Positions 21,879 through 35,634 of a DNA stretch of 64,000 nt are shown piece after piece (the first letter of the stretch is position 1; the number at the start of each line of letters is the position of its first letter). Source of the stretch: Calycina herbarum (Eukaryota; Ascomycota; Leotiomycetes; Helotiales; Pezizellaceae). The notes beneath the pieces were generated by a model. The model searched no databases. It saw only the letters and a list, made by a program, of their open reading frames with translations, and was not told the origin of the DNA. Both the position numbers and the translations under genes were made by a program. The stretch is taken from NCBI GenBank assembly GCA_001414485.1, contig LLEY01000018.1, positions 496,001 through 560,000 on the forward strand, in the 5' to 3' direction.

Positions 21879-23285
21879 CTTGATAAAGTGATTTGATATG
21901 TTGGGTCTGAAGAGACTTGTGTGAGTGTAGATGCTGAAAAGTGGTTGGTAATGGATTATGCTTCTAGCACAAGTATAGAATTGTATGTCACTAGGACTGG
22001 AAAAAGAATGTGATGGTAAAAGAGTGAAAATAGCAGACAAATCTGAAGATGGTGGTGGAGAAAAAAAAACTCCCTCATCCCGCGGGGAATCCTCATATAT
22101 AAACTCCTCCCAAATAAAGGTGAGCGTACCCACGAAATCTCCTTGCGTAGTGGGGAAACCCAAAATCCAACATCCCAAGCGGAATGTTTAATTTACACCC
22201 CGTTTCAATACGCCGCCTAGGCGTCTGGTACAGATGAACTTTCCAAATTCTATCGCCGGTCTGCTCATTCCAAGACTTGGCGATGGTAAGTGGTAAGTGT
22301 TTTTTCCACAGCGCCTGTCTCAGTGGATCACCATGCTCTCTTCTCCTTCGTGGAAATGCCATAAAATGGATCGCCCCCTATTTTGGGCGTTTAATATGAA
22401 ACTGCCGAACCCCGCCGTAACGTGGACATCGCGAGATTGAACGCAGAGCCGTCTAGAAACTTCGAAACGGACATTCTTCATTGGTTACTTTGTCAAGATC
22501 TCCTCAAAGTTTCGTCAACGACCAATGAGCCAAACGTCGAAAATGCAAAGAACCGTTGGTCAAGAAAGAAACAATTGCAAACATTTTCCTAGCGCAGTAC
22601 AGCATCAAGCACCCAGCCCTTGCAACAAAATCCTTCCCCCAAATTTCTCCACCTATGAAATGACACCCAACCTCTGTCATCAAAGCCAAGTGAGTGTTCC
22701 CAATAAAAAGGGGACGCACCGAAAGAGAGATTGAAAGTGGTGAGCTCACACTCGTAATCTCGTTTCCTGGTGCGTCGGTCTCGCTCCACACATCCAGCCG
22801 CCCCGTCGGAGAATAAAAATAAAATTTGTCTCGTTTCAGAAATATCAACAACCTCATCACTCACGTGGAGAACCAGCCTCAAACCAGTTGATGAGAGATG
22901 AACGACACAAGATGTTTACCCCTCTTCTTACGCAGCCTCATTTCTTGGTGGAGGTGTTTGACAATGATGATGAATGTTTATGTGAAGTTCATGCGACTCC
23001 AACTTGCCGGAAAGTATAATACAGCTCCGTAGATTTATGCGTTTATGTCTCGCAGCTAATCGTTTATAAAATCATACAGCCACACTATGTGCCCCGATAA
23101 ACGTCACCGGGCCGATCTATCCGGCCGAATCCCGATGTGATAACTAAGTCTCGTCTCCGTCTATATTATAGTATAAGCGTATACGAGTTATACGCGTATA
23201 AGCTATAGTATACTCGTATACTATTCTTTAATTCTTTAATTCTTTAAATTTACTAGTATATATTATTTTAATAATTAAAACTATA
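21879..23285. other. Upstream region of the LPMO gene grading into the transposon island
   Basis: A TATA-like sequence (TTTATATAT on the minus strand, 22095-22103) lies about 215 bp before the LPMO start and may be its core promoter. From about 23150 the composition turns strongly AT-rich with many TATA/GTATA steps, marking the island border. No gene was recognised. Confidence 0.5.
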
Positions 23286-23517
23286 ACGTGGTTTATCACC
23301 GAGTCGGTAATATCACCGAGTCGGTAATTTTCTCTTATATTCTACTCTATTAAGTTTAACACGCGTTTTCTCAACTACTATAAATAGAAGTTTATACTAA
23401 AGAAGTTTAAATAATCCTAGCCTTTAAAGTTATTCGTTTATCTAAGAAGATTAACTCTTTAGCTATAGTAAAGCTTTATAGAGTACCTAGATCTATACTC
23501 TTAGACAGAATAGCTAG

Positions 23518-23967
23518 TGTTACGAATCACGTTATACGTGGTAAGTAGTCTAGACGGCGCTCTGACAGGATAAGACACAGTGTCTAGGAAATAGAAGATA
23601 ACACAGGAGGAATCTAAGAACGTGTAAGACGTTAAAAGGATTTAGGATCTTATTATTAAAAGTTCCTAGTTACGTAATAGACCCGGGTCACGGGGTAGAC
23701 CCCGTTGGATCCTTAGGGGGTCTAACTAGGTCCTCCGGATCTAGTTAGGTCCAGGAGCAGAAGGTTCTATATATAACTAGCACGTCTGCTATTAGATAGG
23801 AGCTTCGTGCTTAACTTTAGTTATTAATCTTATTATCTTATTTAATATCTTTAATATAAGTAACGAGTTTACTTCTAAGTAAACAACCTAGCGTATTTAT
23901 ACTTTTTACTATATATTAACTAGTAAGACTTAGTTACCTTTATTTAGTTTATTAGAGTTTCGTTATA
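23518..23967 (+). repeat. 5' LTR (450 bp) of the full-length chromovirus
   Basis: It begins TGTTACGAATCACG and ends CGTTATA (ancestral CGTTACA). It has the same length as the 3' copy, with scattered transition differences. Confidence 0.92.
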
Positions 23968-26900
23968 CTTTAAGCACTCTACTTAGAAGTAAGATCGCTA
24001 CTATGTTAGTAACCTCTTCTACTCTGAAAACCACTCTACTAAAGCCAGCTGTGGCTCCCCTAGTTATACCAGTTACTACTCTCTATAAGGAAGTGAAACT
24101 TCTAATTCTAAAGCTGTTTAATAGCTTATTTAAAAAACTAGCTAAGTTTTTAATAAAAGCTTCTCTCTACTTAAACTTTTATTATACTTAGTTTAGAAAT
24201 AAAACTAACTAGGTTATATAGTTGTCTACTTGTCTTAAAGAGGCAGCTTATAACTAGTTAGAACTATATTTAGAAGATTACTAGATAAATAAAATAACTA
24301 AGAGAAAGGTCTCTTTTTAAATGTCTAAGAAAACAAGGGATTTGTTTAAGAATATTTAAGAGTTTAAAGATAGAATTAACTAGGCTTTTAAGAATATTAA
24401 TATAAAGAAAAAAGTAGTTAGAGCTTTATATATACTTAAGTAAAAGGGTTTAGCTACTAAATATGCTTTGTAATTTTAATAATACTCTATATAGATAAGA
24501 TAGAACAACGAGGCGTTATACGAATAATTCTATTATAGACTTAAGGATAACGTTAAGGATAAACTCGCTTAAGAGGATTTTCCTAATACGTTAAATAAGT
24601 TAATAAATAATACGATTAAAATCGATAACTATATCTATAAAAGGAACCTAGAAAAGAAAGAAAGCTATAGTTATCGATATAGAAAGAGTAGACGAAAAGA
24701 TCGTAGAGATCTTATAGAAATCGATACTACTTAGAAATCATAGGTTCTAAAGAAGGAATCTAAGAAAGAAAACTCCTAGAGAGAAAGACTATCCTAGAAA
24801 GAAAGAAATCGCTAATATAAGCGGAATTTATATTACTTATATAGTCTATCTAGCTATAGAGTAAACGAGTATACTAAGAAGAAGGACTTAAAAGAGAAAA
24901 AACAAGTTAATACTATAGTCTAAAAAGAAGTAGCTTTACTCGATAAAACTAAACTTATAGATTTAGAACTTAAAGCTAAGGGATATAAGACATAGGTCGA
25001 AGATAATAAGAAAGAGAGTGTTTAAGATACTAATAATAATAAATCACTACTCTTAACTAGTTCTTTAGAGTTATCAGACTTATTATCTAGTTTAGAAAAA
25101 GAAGTTCAGGATGTAGGTCCTAGTATAGAAGAAACCTAGGCGTTTACTAGAACATTTAAGTAAGGAAATCACTAGGTATATATAGATAACTAGAAACCAG
25201 ACTTCTAGAGCCCTTATATAATACAGGGAATTAACCTAACTCTCTTAACTATATATACTATTAAAAGAGAAGACTATAAAATAATAACTTTAGTTAACTT
25301 AATTACTAGTTAGGAAACCGTCGAAGGAAAAGAGCTTAAGCACGGTTAATAATAAGTTAAAGGACCTAGTTATTCTAAAGTAGGAGACGTATAGAGAGTC
25401 TACAACGTTTAGAAGGAAACTAGCTTATAGTCGTAGCAGGTTCTAACTAGATTCTAAGGATAAATTAAAATAGCTTTTCTTAAGATAGTACTAAAGAGAT
25501 ATATACTAGAAGAGTTTAAATATTATATTATAGTTATACTAATTAAAGATAATAATAAGATAATATTTAGAAAGTATAGTTTATATAAACTATTTAGTAT
25601 ACTATTCTAGGAATAATAGGAGTTTAGTATAGCTAAATAGAGGGAAACAGAACTAGAAGAATATTACTACCTATCTATAGAAGAGTTATAGTTTCTAGAA
25701 GTAATATAAGAAACAACTATATATTAGATTAGATATATACTAAGTACTACTATAGATTAGATATCGGAAAAAAGGTTTAAAAGAACTTTATCTAAACCTA
25801 ATAAAATAGTAGAAAATCACTAGATATATAAAGTAGCTTCGTCTAATATAGACAGAGTAGTATTTTTCCCTTAGTTCTAATTTAGAGTAGTTAAGGAAAA
25901 GAATTTAAGAGACTATATATTTAGAGTTTATTATATAAAATCAGAGATATATACGACTTCGAGAGAAAAGTAGTTAGTACTAACTACGGAAATATAAGAA
26001 AAGAAGTTATAAGTTATAATTAACTTAAGAGTAATAGGTAACTTTATTTCTCTAATAGCTTTAAAAAAGCTAAACGTTCTAATCAAAGGAATAAAACTAT
26101 ACTAATTAGAGGTAGTTAATAAAATAGATATTATATACTAAAATAGGATTATTAATTAGTAAACTATTCTAATAAAAACCAATATCGAAAGATACTACTT
26201 AAATATATAATTCGATATTATTAAGATAGAAAGCAAGGAAGCAATACTTAGTATACTATAGATTTAAGAACATAATCTAGATATCGACTAGAAGGCTAGA
26301 ATAGTAACGTTTAGCTAATACAAATATATAGGTTTGTATTTATAACTATTAGGCTAGAATAAGGTTAGCGCTACCTCTTCTAATATACTAGGACACCTTA
26401 CTTAGGGTCCTCCACAAGTTAGCTAGATTACTAATAACAAAATACCTATATAGTATAGAGAATTTAGAGCTTTATTCGAAAACCTAGAAGACTTACGAGC
26501 CTTACTAGAACATCGTCTATAGGATTATAAGATTAAACTAAAAGAGGGTTATAACCTTAGAAAGCAGAAGCTTCGATTATATAACTAGAAAAACTTATAG
26601 AGAATAGAAAGTTATATAAAGAAAGGTATTAAGAAGAGATATATTAAAAAATCTAAGTTACTAATTACCTTAAACATGCTTATTATTAAGAAAAAGGACG
26701 ACCTAGATAAGAGAGTATATATTAATTACTAAGAAGTAAATTATACTATAGTTAAGAACGCTTATCCGTTGCTTACTAGCTAGTACTTATAGGATAAGTT
26801 AGATAGAGTAGTATAATTTATAAAATTAGATTAATAAAACGCTTATAGACTTATATAAATAAAAATCAGAAACGAATAGAAAACGGTATTCGCTTTACTA

Positions 26901-28050
26901 TTAAGCCTCTATAAATACACAGTTATACTATTTAGACTATATAACGTACTAGCTATATATTAGAGATAAAATAATAACATTTTAAGAGATCTTTTAAGAG
27001 TAATAGTAATCTATTATCTAAATAATATTCTAATCTTCTTAGAAAAAGAAGAAGAATATAAGAGATATGTTAAAGAAGTTTTATAATAACTTATAAAAGT
27101 AAACTCTTAATTAAAACTCTTAAAATATAAGTTCGAAGTAACTCGAATACTTTTCCTAGGCTAGGTATTTAGCCTAGGAAAAATAGAAATAGATCTAGTA
27201 AAGATCTAAGATATTCTAAACTAGAAATCACCTTAGAATATAAAAGATATATAGTCTATCCTTAGATTCGTAAACTTCTATTACTCTTTTATTAGAGATT
27301 ATATAAAGATTACTAAACTAATATTAGAATTAGTTAAAAAGGCTATTAAATTTATATAAGATAAATAAGCTAAGAATACGTTTCAGAAAATTAAAGCGAA
27401 ATTTATAGAAAAACCTATTTTATATAATTTTAACATAGATAAGCCTAGTATAGTAGAAACAGACGCCTTAGATATAGTAGTAGAAGCGGTCTATCTATAA
27501 CTAAATAATAAAGGAAAACTTATACCTATTATATACTATTCTAAAACATTTAACCTAGTATAATAGAACTATAGTATCTTTAACAAAGAATTACTTACTA
27601 TAGTATTAGCCTTAGAATATTAGAGGATTTACCTTTAGAGTATAAAGCACCTAGTAATAGTACTTACTAATTACTTAAATCTAAAAACGTTTATAATAAC
27701 TAAGGAACTCGTTACTAGACGCTTAGCTAGGTAGTCTAAAACCTTAGCTAGATTTAAGATAATTATTCGATATATTAGTAGTATAAGTAATACTTAAGCC
27801 GATGCTCTTAGCTAGAAACCTAGTTATAAGAATAATAAAAAATATATTAATATAGTAATATTAAAGTATAATAAGGATAGCAATTTAGTACTTATAGTAT
27901 ATAAGATCGTATCTATAATATAGAATAAAGACCTTTAGAGAAATAAGATTTAGAAAGCTTAGGAAAGAGCTTATTCTAATTTAGCCTTATAGGCGGAAGT
28001 AGAAGGACTAATACTAAATAGAAAAGATTTTATAAATATATATTAAGCTA

Positions 28051-29911
28051 ACGTGGTATACCAGGACCTCGTGATTATCAGGACCTCGTGAATTTTTTCC
28101 CTACTCTACTACCTCCAACTTTAACACGCGTTTTTTTAACAACTACCTAATGGAATCTTAAACCTAAGAAGCTTAAATTATCCTAGCTATTAAAGCTATT
28201 CGATCATCTAAACGAATAAACCGTAGTAAAGCTGCGAAGCTATATAGAGTCTCTTATTCTATACTTACCGATAGAATAGCTAGTCGAACTACTCTTAGCG
28301 AACACTAGCTAGTAAATTATAAAATAACTATAATAGAAGAGGAGGTGATTATTCAAAATATACTTGATCTAGATACGAGAGGATTTGCGCCCCGGCTAGG
28401 TAGTGTAGAAGATATAGCAAATTATATACTCGAGTTGTATAGAGGATAACGTGTTAGAAAGAACTAGGTATAACGATTTATACAACGACGTCTAGAACTA
28501 AAGACGTGTTTTAATCACGTTTACGATTTCTAAAAGGCCTTGTACAAAGATCCTAAGCTAATTAGCACGTAGTTTCGACTAGTAGAGAATATATAGGTGA
28601 AATATAGAATCTAAGACTACGATTTCTATAACTTTGATAAGACTGGTTTTATAATAGGTGTTATCTGCGCTAGAATAGTTGTTATACGCGCTGATCGACG
28701 TAGTAGAGGTAAGGCTGTCTAGCTAGGTAATCGGGAATAGGCTATAGTAATTGTCTATATTAATAGAGAGGGTTTAAGTATCTCTCTATTCTTAGTGGTT
28801 TAAGAGAAAAATCACCTTACTAGTTAGTATACTAAGGGCGGTCTTCTTAACAACTAGGTTATTAAACCAACTAGTAATAGATAGACTAATAATAAGACAG
28901 GCTTAGAATAGCTAGAACACTTTAATAAGTATACTTATAGTTATATAAAAGAGCTATATCGAATGTTAGTTCTAGATAGACATAAGAGTTATAAATCAGT
29001 AGTATTCTAAGAGTATTATAAGTTATATAACATTATTACTCTTTGCCTACCTCCTTATTCGTCTCATCTAACCTAGCTACTCGACGTTAAGTGTTTTAGT
29101 ATTCTTAAACATATATATAGGCGTTAAATCGAGACCTTTATTAAGGCTTATATAAACTATATTACTAAGGTCGAGTTCTTTCTTATGTTTTATATAGCCT
29201 ATAACTAGTTAATAATAACCTAAAACGCTAAAGCTAGGTTTTGTAAAGCTGGTCTAGTGCCTCTAGAACCCTAGACTATGATCTTAAAACTTAATATTAA
29301 GTTATAGACTCCTATACCTACTAGACCCCCCTCTGCCGACGCTACCCCTTAGGTCTCCTAGACTCCTCGTAACCCTTCTAAAGCTCTTTTATAATCAACT
29401 CTTATTAAGAATCGTATTACTTGTTACTAAGGAAGCTCGCTAATACCTATTTTCTAGACAATCGCTTTATTAGTAAAAGGTATAGAGCGATTAGCCTATA
29501 AGGTAACCCTCTTATTAGCTAAGGTCCGTATACTTCGAATAGTAAATAAAGCCCTTAACAAACGCTAGAGGGCTAAAAATACCCGTGTCTAAGAAGGAGG
29601 TACACTTACTATAGAGGATACATAGGACGGATTAGCCTAGAAGAATACAGAGGAGCAGGTTCAACATAACAAGCGCTCTAGGAAGAGTAGAGAAGATGAA
29701 GGATAAACAACTCAGCGACGTTATAGTACTTATAGAAAAACTAGTTATAATATATAGACGTGTTAAGAAGTTATAGATATATCTAGTTTATTAGATTCTA
29801 AGTAGTTTTAATTAATTTAATATATTATAGTAGTTTTATTATATTTTAAAGTAGTAGAGTAGGAAAAAATTCACAAGGTTCTAATAATTACAAGGTCCTG
29901 GTATACTACGT
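28051..29911 (+). mobile_element. Complete Fot1/Flipper-like pogo transposon inside the chromovirus (1861 bp)
   Basis: TA target duplications lie at 28049-28050 and 29912-29913. Inverted ends start ACGTGGTATACCAGGACCTC on the left and ACGTAGTATACCAGGACC on the right (read inward). Subterminal tandem copies of CAGGACCTCGTGATTAT follow. The transposase frame runs from about 28150 to 29840 with DDE-type landmarks (YDFYNFDKTGFIIGV; LVLDRHKSYKS) and a basic C-terminus. Many in-frame TAG/TAA codons replace Gln or Trp. It splits the chromovirus between RNase H and integrase. It is the least degraded transposase copy in the window. Confidence 0.92.
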
Positions 29912-31309
29912 TATAAATGATCGGAATAATAAGAAACGATATAGAAATAGAAAACTTTAAATCCCTAATTTATATATAAAAGAATTCGTTAAAGAATACT
30001 ATTTAGCGCCTGTCTATAGATATTAGAGAACTTGTCGAACTCTCTAAAGAATAAAATAATATTACTATATTAACAAAGTATTAAAGGTAGTTAAGGAAGT
30101 AATAGTAGAGTATAATACCTATACCTAGAATAAAGCTTCCTACTATATACTATATAGATAGATAGACACTACTCCTATACTATAAAAACCTTAGAAATCG
30201 ATCTCTTAGGATTTTATTATTAAACTACTAAAATCTAAGGACTTAATAATAGGAGTTGAATATAATTCTATCCTAGTTATTATAGAACAGCTTATAAAAT
30301 ATATAATTCTAGTACTATATATAGAATTAAGTATAGCCGAGGAATTAGTATTTATATTCCTAAAAGAGGTAGTCTTAAGATATAGACTACTAGATAAGAT
30401 ACTCTTAGACAGAGATAAACTCTTTACCTTAAAATTCTAGATCGCTCTTATAGAATAATTAGATACGAAAAGGAAGCTTTTAATAGCTTTTCACTCTTAA
30501 ATAAATAGAGGAAACGAACATATAAACTAAGTAATTAAAATATACCTTTAATATTATATAAACTACTAGTAAGATAACTAGGTAGAACTGCTACCTCTAG
30601 TATAGTTTATCTATAATAGTTTAGTAATAGAAATAACACTTATTATACTATTCTATACTAACTTTAGATATAAATTAGTAGTATATTAAGAACTACTATC
30701 TACAACTATTAATAACTAACTCGCTTATATTTAGATCTTAAAAATCAAAAGTCTATATAAAGAACTTATAAAGGATTTATAGTTTATAGCTAAAAGAAAC
30801 GCGTACTACTATAATAAACAACGTAGTTAGAAGCTAACGCTAAAAGAGAGAGATAATGTCTACTTAGTACGAAAGAACATCGACATAAAAAGACTAAGTA
30901 ATAAACTAGATTATAAAAAACTTAGACCGTTTAAAATCAAACGAGTTAAGAGACCTTTGAATTATAAACTAGCGCTACTAAAGATAATAAACATCTACCT
31001 AGTATTCTATATATCCTTACTTAAACCAGCACTACCAGAAGCCCTACTAGCTCTATTTATAGAAATTTAACTAGTAAACCTAAATACTAAGTATAAAGTC
31101 GAGAGGATTCTTAACTATAAACTTATTAAAGAATAAGTTAAGTATTTAATTAAATAGTTAGATTACTTATATTTAGAGAACACTTAGGAACTAAGAAGGA
31201 ATCTTAACTAGTACTAGGTAGAACTTCAAGAGTTCTACTAGCGAAACCTAGGTCTGCCTATATTATATAGTTAGGTAGATAAGTAGATAAGAAGGCGGGG
31301 TTAAGAGAA

Positions 31310-31640
31310 GGAGTAGAGTTGTTAGGAAAGGATAGACAGGTAATCTCCGCCTCTCTTTCCTCTCTCTCTTTCTTTTCTCTCGCGTCCTTTTCTTCTGCCT
31401 CTACTACGTCGAGCTTATTAAGGAACTAGAGCCCGTGATAAGACATTTCCTTCTAATGTTTCTAAATAAGTTTTTATTATTTATAAAGACGGAGGATCTT
31501 CGCTATTACTTCCTCTTCTTTATTATAAAGACGCTTCTCCTAAGTATCTAGTAACTCCTATTTCTTTTTACTTAGAACGTTCTAAGACTAGGCTTTATTA
31601 GTAGCGTTATACTTTAATTTAGACTAAACGTATTTAGAAT
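31310..31640 (-). pseudogene. Extra antisense ORF at the 3' end of the chromovirus
   Basis: Read on the minus strand, between the chromodomain and the polypurine tract, the sequence encodes (with RIP stops) ILRLYKQ, then EMSYHGLQFLNKLDVVEAEE, then a Lys/Glu-rich tail. The pattern RLxKQxxxLxxxxxEM..GLxxLxxLD is repeated in the inverted chromovirus at 38200-38500 in the same relative orientation. It is therefore a conserved accessory gene of this element family, probably a coiled-coil protein of unknown role. Confidence 0.6.
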
Positions 31641-31889
31641 AGCGACTCGATTAGGATTTATCGACCTAGTATCAACGATTCTAGGAAATATAGTAGAAAT
31701 AAGAGGTTTTGTTTTCTATTTTAGAGAACTTGATATTATAGGTAAGATAGAAGCGTTCCTTTTTCTTTTTTATAGTTATATAAAGGGAATATATAGATAT
31801 AGTAAACGAAGGTAGGATACGTATTATCCGATAGATGTTTCTTAGCTCGTACTTAAGCGTAAGAACACGCTAGGCTAAGAAGGGGATAG

Positions 31890-32339
31890 TGTTACGAATC
31901 ACGTTATATGTAGTAAGTAGTCTAGACGGCGCTCTAATAGAATAAGACATAGTGTCTAGGAAATAGAAGATAATATAAGAGGAATCTAAGAACGTGTAAG
32001 ACGTTAAAAGGATTTAGAATCTTATTATTAAAAGTTCCTAGTTACGTGATAGACCCGGGTCACGGGGTAGACCCCGTTGGATCCTTAGAGGGTCTAACTA
32101 GGTCCTCTAGATCTAGTTAGGTCTAGGAGTAGAAGGTTCTATATATAACTAGCATGTCTGCTATTAGATAGGAGCTTCGTACTTAACTTTAGTTATTAAT
32201 CTTATTATCTTATTTAACATCTTTAATATAAGTAACGAGTTTACTTCTAAGTAAACAACCTAGCGTATTTATACCTCTTACTATATACTAACTAGCGAGA
32301 CTTAGTCACCTTTGTTTAGTTTGTTAGAGTTTCGTTATA
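31890..32339 (+). repeat. 3' LTR (450 bp) of the full-length chromovirus
   Basis: It is preceded by the polypurine tract and followed by the target duplication GCTAG, after which the pogo transposase frame resumes. Confidence 0.92.
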
Positions 32340-33971
32340 GCTAGCTAAACTCCTTAAAACGAAATCCGACCTAACTATATTAAGTTATCTAAGATAGAAG
32401 AGGAAGTAATTATTTAGAATATACTTAACCTAGATTCTAGAGAGTTTATACCCTAGCTAGCTAGTATAGAAGATATAGTAAATTTTATTCTAGAATTAAA
32501 AGAAGAGAAACACGTTAGTAAGCTCTAGGTATATCGATTTATATAATAATAACCAGCTCTTAAGACGTGTTTTAATCGCGTCTATAATTTCTAAAGAGCC
32601 TTATACGAAGATTCTAAGCTAATTAGCTCGCAGTTCTAACTAGTTGAAAATATAAGAGTAAAATATAGTGTTTTAGACTACGACTTCTATAACTTTAATA
32701 AACCGGCTTTATAATAGATATAATTTACTCTATAATAGTTATTACCTATATAGATTAATATAGTAGAGGTAAGATAGTTTAGCTAGAGAATCGGGAATAG
32801 ACTATAGCGATTACTTATATTAATAGTAAAGGCTAGAGTATCTCTCTATTTCTAGTAGTTTAAGGTAAGAACTATCTCTTAAATTAGTATATAGATAGCA
32901 GTCTCCTAACCGATTAGGTTATTAAACCGATAAGTAATAGATAGACGAATAATAAAACAGGTCTAGAATAGCTAAAACACTTTAATAAATATACTACTAC
33001 TCGTATAAGAGGTCTATATTAAATACTCGTATTAGATAGATATAAGAGTTATAAATCGGCTGAGTTCTAAGAGTATTATAAGATATATAATATTATTACT
33101 CTTAGATTACTTTCTTATTCGTTCTATCTTACCTAGCTACTTAATATTAAGTGCTTTAGTATCTTAAAACAGATATATAGTTAGTAGATTAAGACGTTTA
33201 TTAAAGCCTATATTAACTATATTACGAAGGTAGAGTTCTTTCTAACCTTTATAATAGTATATAAGAAATCTATAATAGCTTAAAACTATTAGACTAGATT
33301 CTATAGAGCTGGCTTAGTATCTTTTAACTTATAAGTAGTACTTTTAAAGCTTAATATAAAGTTAGACTCTAACTCTCTCTAGACCCTCTATAGCTAACAG
33401 CTACTTTTAAGTCTTCTAGACTTCTTCTAACTTAACTAAAGCTCTCTTATAAATAACCTATATTCGAAATCGGATTACCTGTTACTAAGAGAGCTTGTTA
33501 ACTCTACTCTTTAAGATAGTTACTATATTAGCTAAAGATATAAAGCGAATAGCCTATAAGATAACTCTACTGTCTACTAAGGTATATACTCTTTAGACAG
33601 CTAATAAAGCTCTAAGTAAACGCTGAAGAGCTAAAAAGAATCGTATATATTAAGAGAGTATACTTATAGTAGAGGATATCTAAGATATTATAGCTTAAAA
33701 GAATATAGATAAGCAGGTACGACGCGATATACGTATAGCGAGGGGTAGTTATAAGAAGAGGTAGCTGTCTAGGTAATACTATAGAATCTATAGAAAAGCT
33801 AGTTATAATATATAAACTTATTAAGAAGCTATAGATATATCTAGTTTATTAGATTCTAATTAGATTTAGTTAATTTAATATATTATAGTTGATTTATTAA
33901 TATTCAAAGTTTAATACTAAGGAAAAATTACTAACTCGGTGATATTACCGACTTAGTAATAAACCACGTTA

Positions 33972-35326
33972 GTTCTATCTAACTATAAGAATTTAAGAAT
34001 ATTTACAAAAACGAAAGAACTTATAACTAGACGACTAGTAAGATAGTCTAAAATATTATTAGAGTTTAATATTATTATATATTATATAAGTAGAATATTA
34101 AACACTTAAGCTAATACTCTTAGCTAGAAACCTAGATATAAAGGAAATAAAGAATATAAGAATATTACGATCTTAAAAACTCTAGAGAATAGAGATATAG
34201 CTCTAATAGTTTATAAGGTTATAATACTAAGAGAAGTCGACTCTTAAAGGAATAAGATCTAGAACGCTTAAGAAAAAGAATAACCTTAGATACTTTAGAA
34301 AGAAAGAAACCTAGAATAGGAATAGGATATTAATATATACTATTTATATAAAGAATAAAACTTTAAAGATAGATATAAGAATAGAAAACTTTAGATTCCT
34401 AACTTATATATAAAAGAATCTATTTAAGAATACTATATAGTACTAGTATATAGTTATTAAGGAATTCGTAGAACTCTCTAGAGAATAAAATAATACTACT
34501 ATATTAATTAATTATCTACGATAGTTAAGAAAGTAATAGTAGAATATAATACCTATACTTAGAATAAGGCTTTCTACTATATACTATATAGATAGATAAA
34601 TATAACTCTAATACTATAGATATCTTAGAAATCGATCTCTTAGGATTTTATTATTAAATTACTAAAATCTAAGGATTTAATAATAGGAATTAAATACGAT
34701 TTAATCTTAGTTATTATAGAATAGCTTATAAAATATATAATTCTAGTACTATATATAGAATCAAGTATAGCTAAGGAATTAGTATTTATATTCCTAAAAG
34801 AAGTAGTCTTAAAATATAGATTACTAGAAGAAATACTTTTAAATAGAGATAAACTCTATCTCTAAATTTTAGATTACTTTTATAGAATAGCTAGATATAA
34901 AAAGAAAGCTATTAACAGCTTTTTACTCTTAAACGAATAAAGGAAACGAACGTATAAACTAGGTAGTTAAAATATATCTTTGTTATTATATAAACTACTA
35001 ATAAAATAATTAGATAAAGCTACTATCTTTAGTATAGTTTACTTATAATAGTTTAGTAATAGAAATAATACTTATTATACTATTCTATACTAACTTTAGA
35101 TATAAATTAGTAATATATTAAGAACTATTACCTATAACTATTAATAACAAGTTTACTTATATTTAAGTCTTAAAAATTAATAGATTATATAAAGAACTTA
35201 TAAAAGACTTATAGTTTATAGCTAAAAGGAATACGTACTACTATAATAAACGACGTAGTTAGAAGCTAACGCTAAAAGAGAGAGATAAAGTTTACTTAGT
35301 ATAAAAGAATATTAATATAAAAAGAC
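33972..35326 (+). mobile_element. Chromovirus fragment (RNase H end to integrase C-terminus)
   Basis: This is homologous to 27650-28050 joined to 29912-30890 of the full-length element. It therefore lacks the pogo insertion and shows the ancestral junction. It starts abruptly at the right end of the outer pogo element and stops where another pogo terminus begins at 35329. Unlike its right flank, the left flank of the outer pogo element (before 23284) is not recognisable chromovirus sequence, so a deletion or rearrangement occurred there. Confidence 0.8.
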
Positions 35327-35328
35327 TA

Positions 35329-35634
35329 ACGTAGTTTATTACCGAGTTAGTAATATTACTAAGTTAGTAATCTTTCCTTAGTATTAAACTTTGAATATTA
35401 ATAAATCAACTATAATATATTAAATTAACTAAATCTAATCGGAATCTAATAAACTAGATATATTTACAGCTTTTTAATAAGTTCGTACGTTATAACTAGC
35501 TTTTCTATAGATTCTATAGTATTACCTAGACAGCTGCCTCTTCTTACGACTACCTCTCGCTATACGTATATCGCGTCGTACCTGCTTATCTATATCCTTT
35601 TAAGCTATAATATCTTAGGTATTCTCTACTATAA
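35329..35634 (-). mobile_element. 3' end of an inverted pogo element
   Basis: It begins with TA (35327-35328) and the terminus ACGTAGTTTATTACCGAG. It runs as the reverse complement of 33670-33969, and is cut at 35634 by the inverted chromovirus LTR. The other half is not found on the far side of that chromovirus. Confidence 0.8.

Larger units (their letters stand above)
23518..32339 (+). mobile_element. Full-length Ty3/Gypsy chromovirus, RIP-degraded, itself carrying a pogo element
   Basis: It is bounded by 450-bp LTRs and a perfect 5-bp target duplication GCTAG (23513-23517, 32340-32344) inside the transposase of the outer pogo element. Excluding the pogo insertion at 28051-29911 it is about 6.96 kb. 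Read through the stops, the order is gag (~24000-25100), protease region, reverse transcriptase (~26640-27160, catalytic YLNNI where YLDDI is expected, a RIP-type D-to-N change), RNase H (~27420-27840), integrase (~29912-31080) and a chromodomain (~31090-31250). An extra antisense ORF remnant follows before the polypurine tract AGAAGGGGATA at 31879-31889. Almost every Gln and Trp codon has become a stop, so the element is inactive. Confidence 0.92.
23286..33969 (+). mobile_element. Fot1/Flipper-like pogo transposon, split by a chromovirus
   Basis: The termini are ACGTGGTTTATCACCGAG on the left and the matching inverted end ..AATAAACCACGT on the right, flanked by TA at 23284-23285 and 33970-33971. 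Without the inserted chromovirus (23518-32339 plus one 5-bp target copy) the element is about 1857 bp, matching its relatives at 28051 and 36239. The remaining transposase frame (about 32380-33860) keeps recognisable DDE-family blocks around YDFYNFNK and LDRYKSYKS, but carries dozens of TAG/TAA codons from RIP. Each end has two 17-bp copies of ATCACCGAGTCGGTAAT. Confidence 0.88.

Noticed and set aside
24003..24191. Short plus-strand ORF at the start of gag in the chromovirus
   Set aside because: It is only the first RIP-spared segment of the element's gag frame and not a separate gene.
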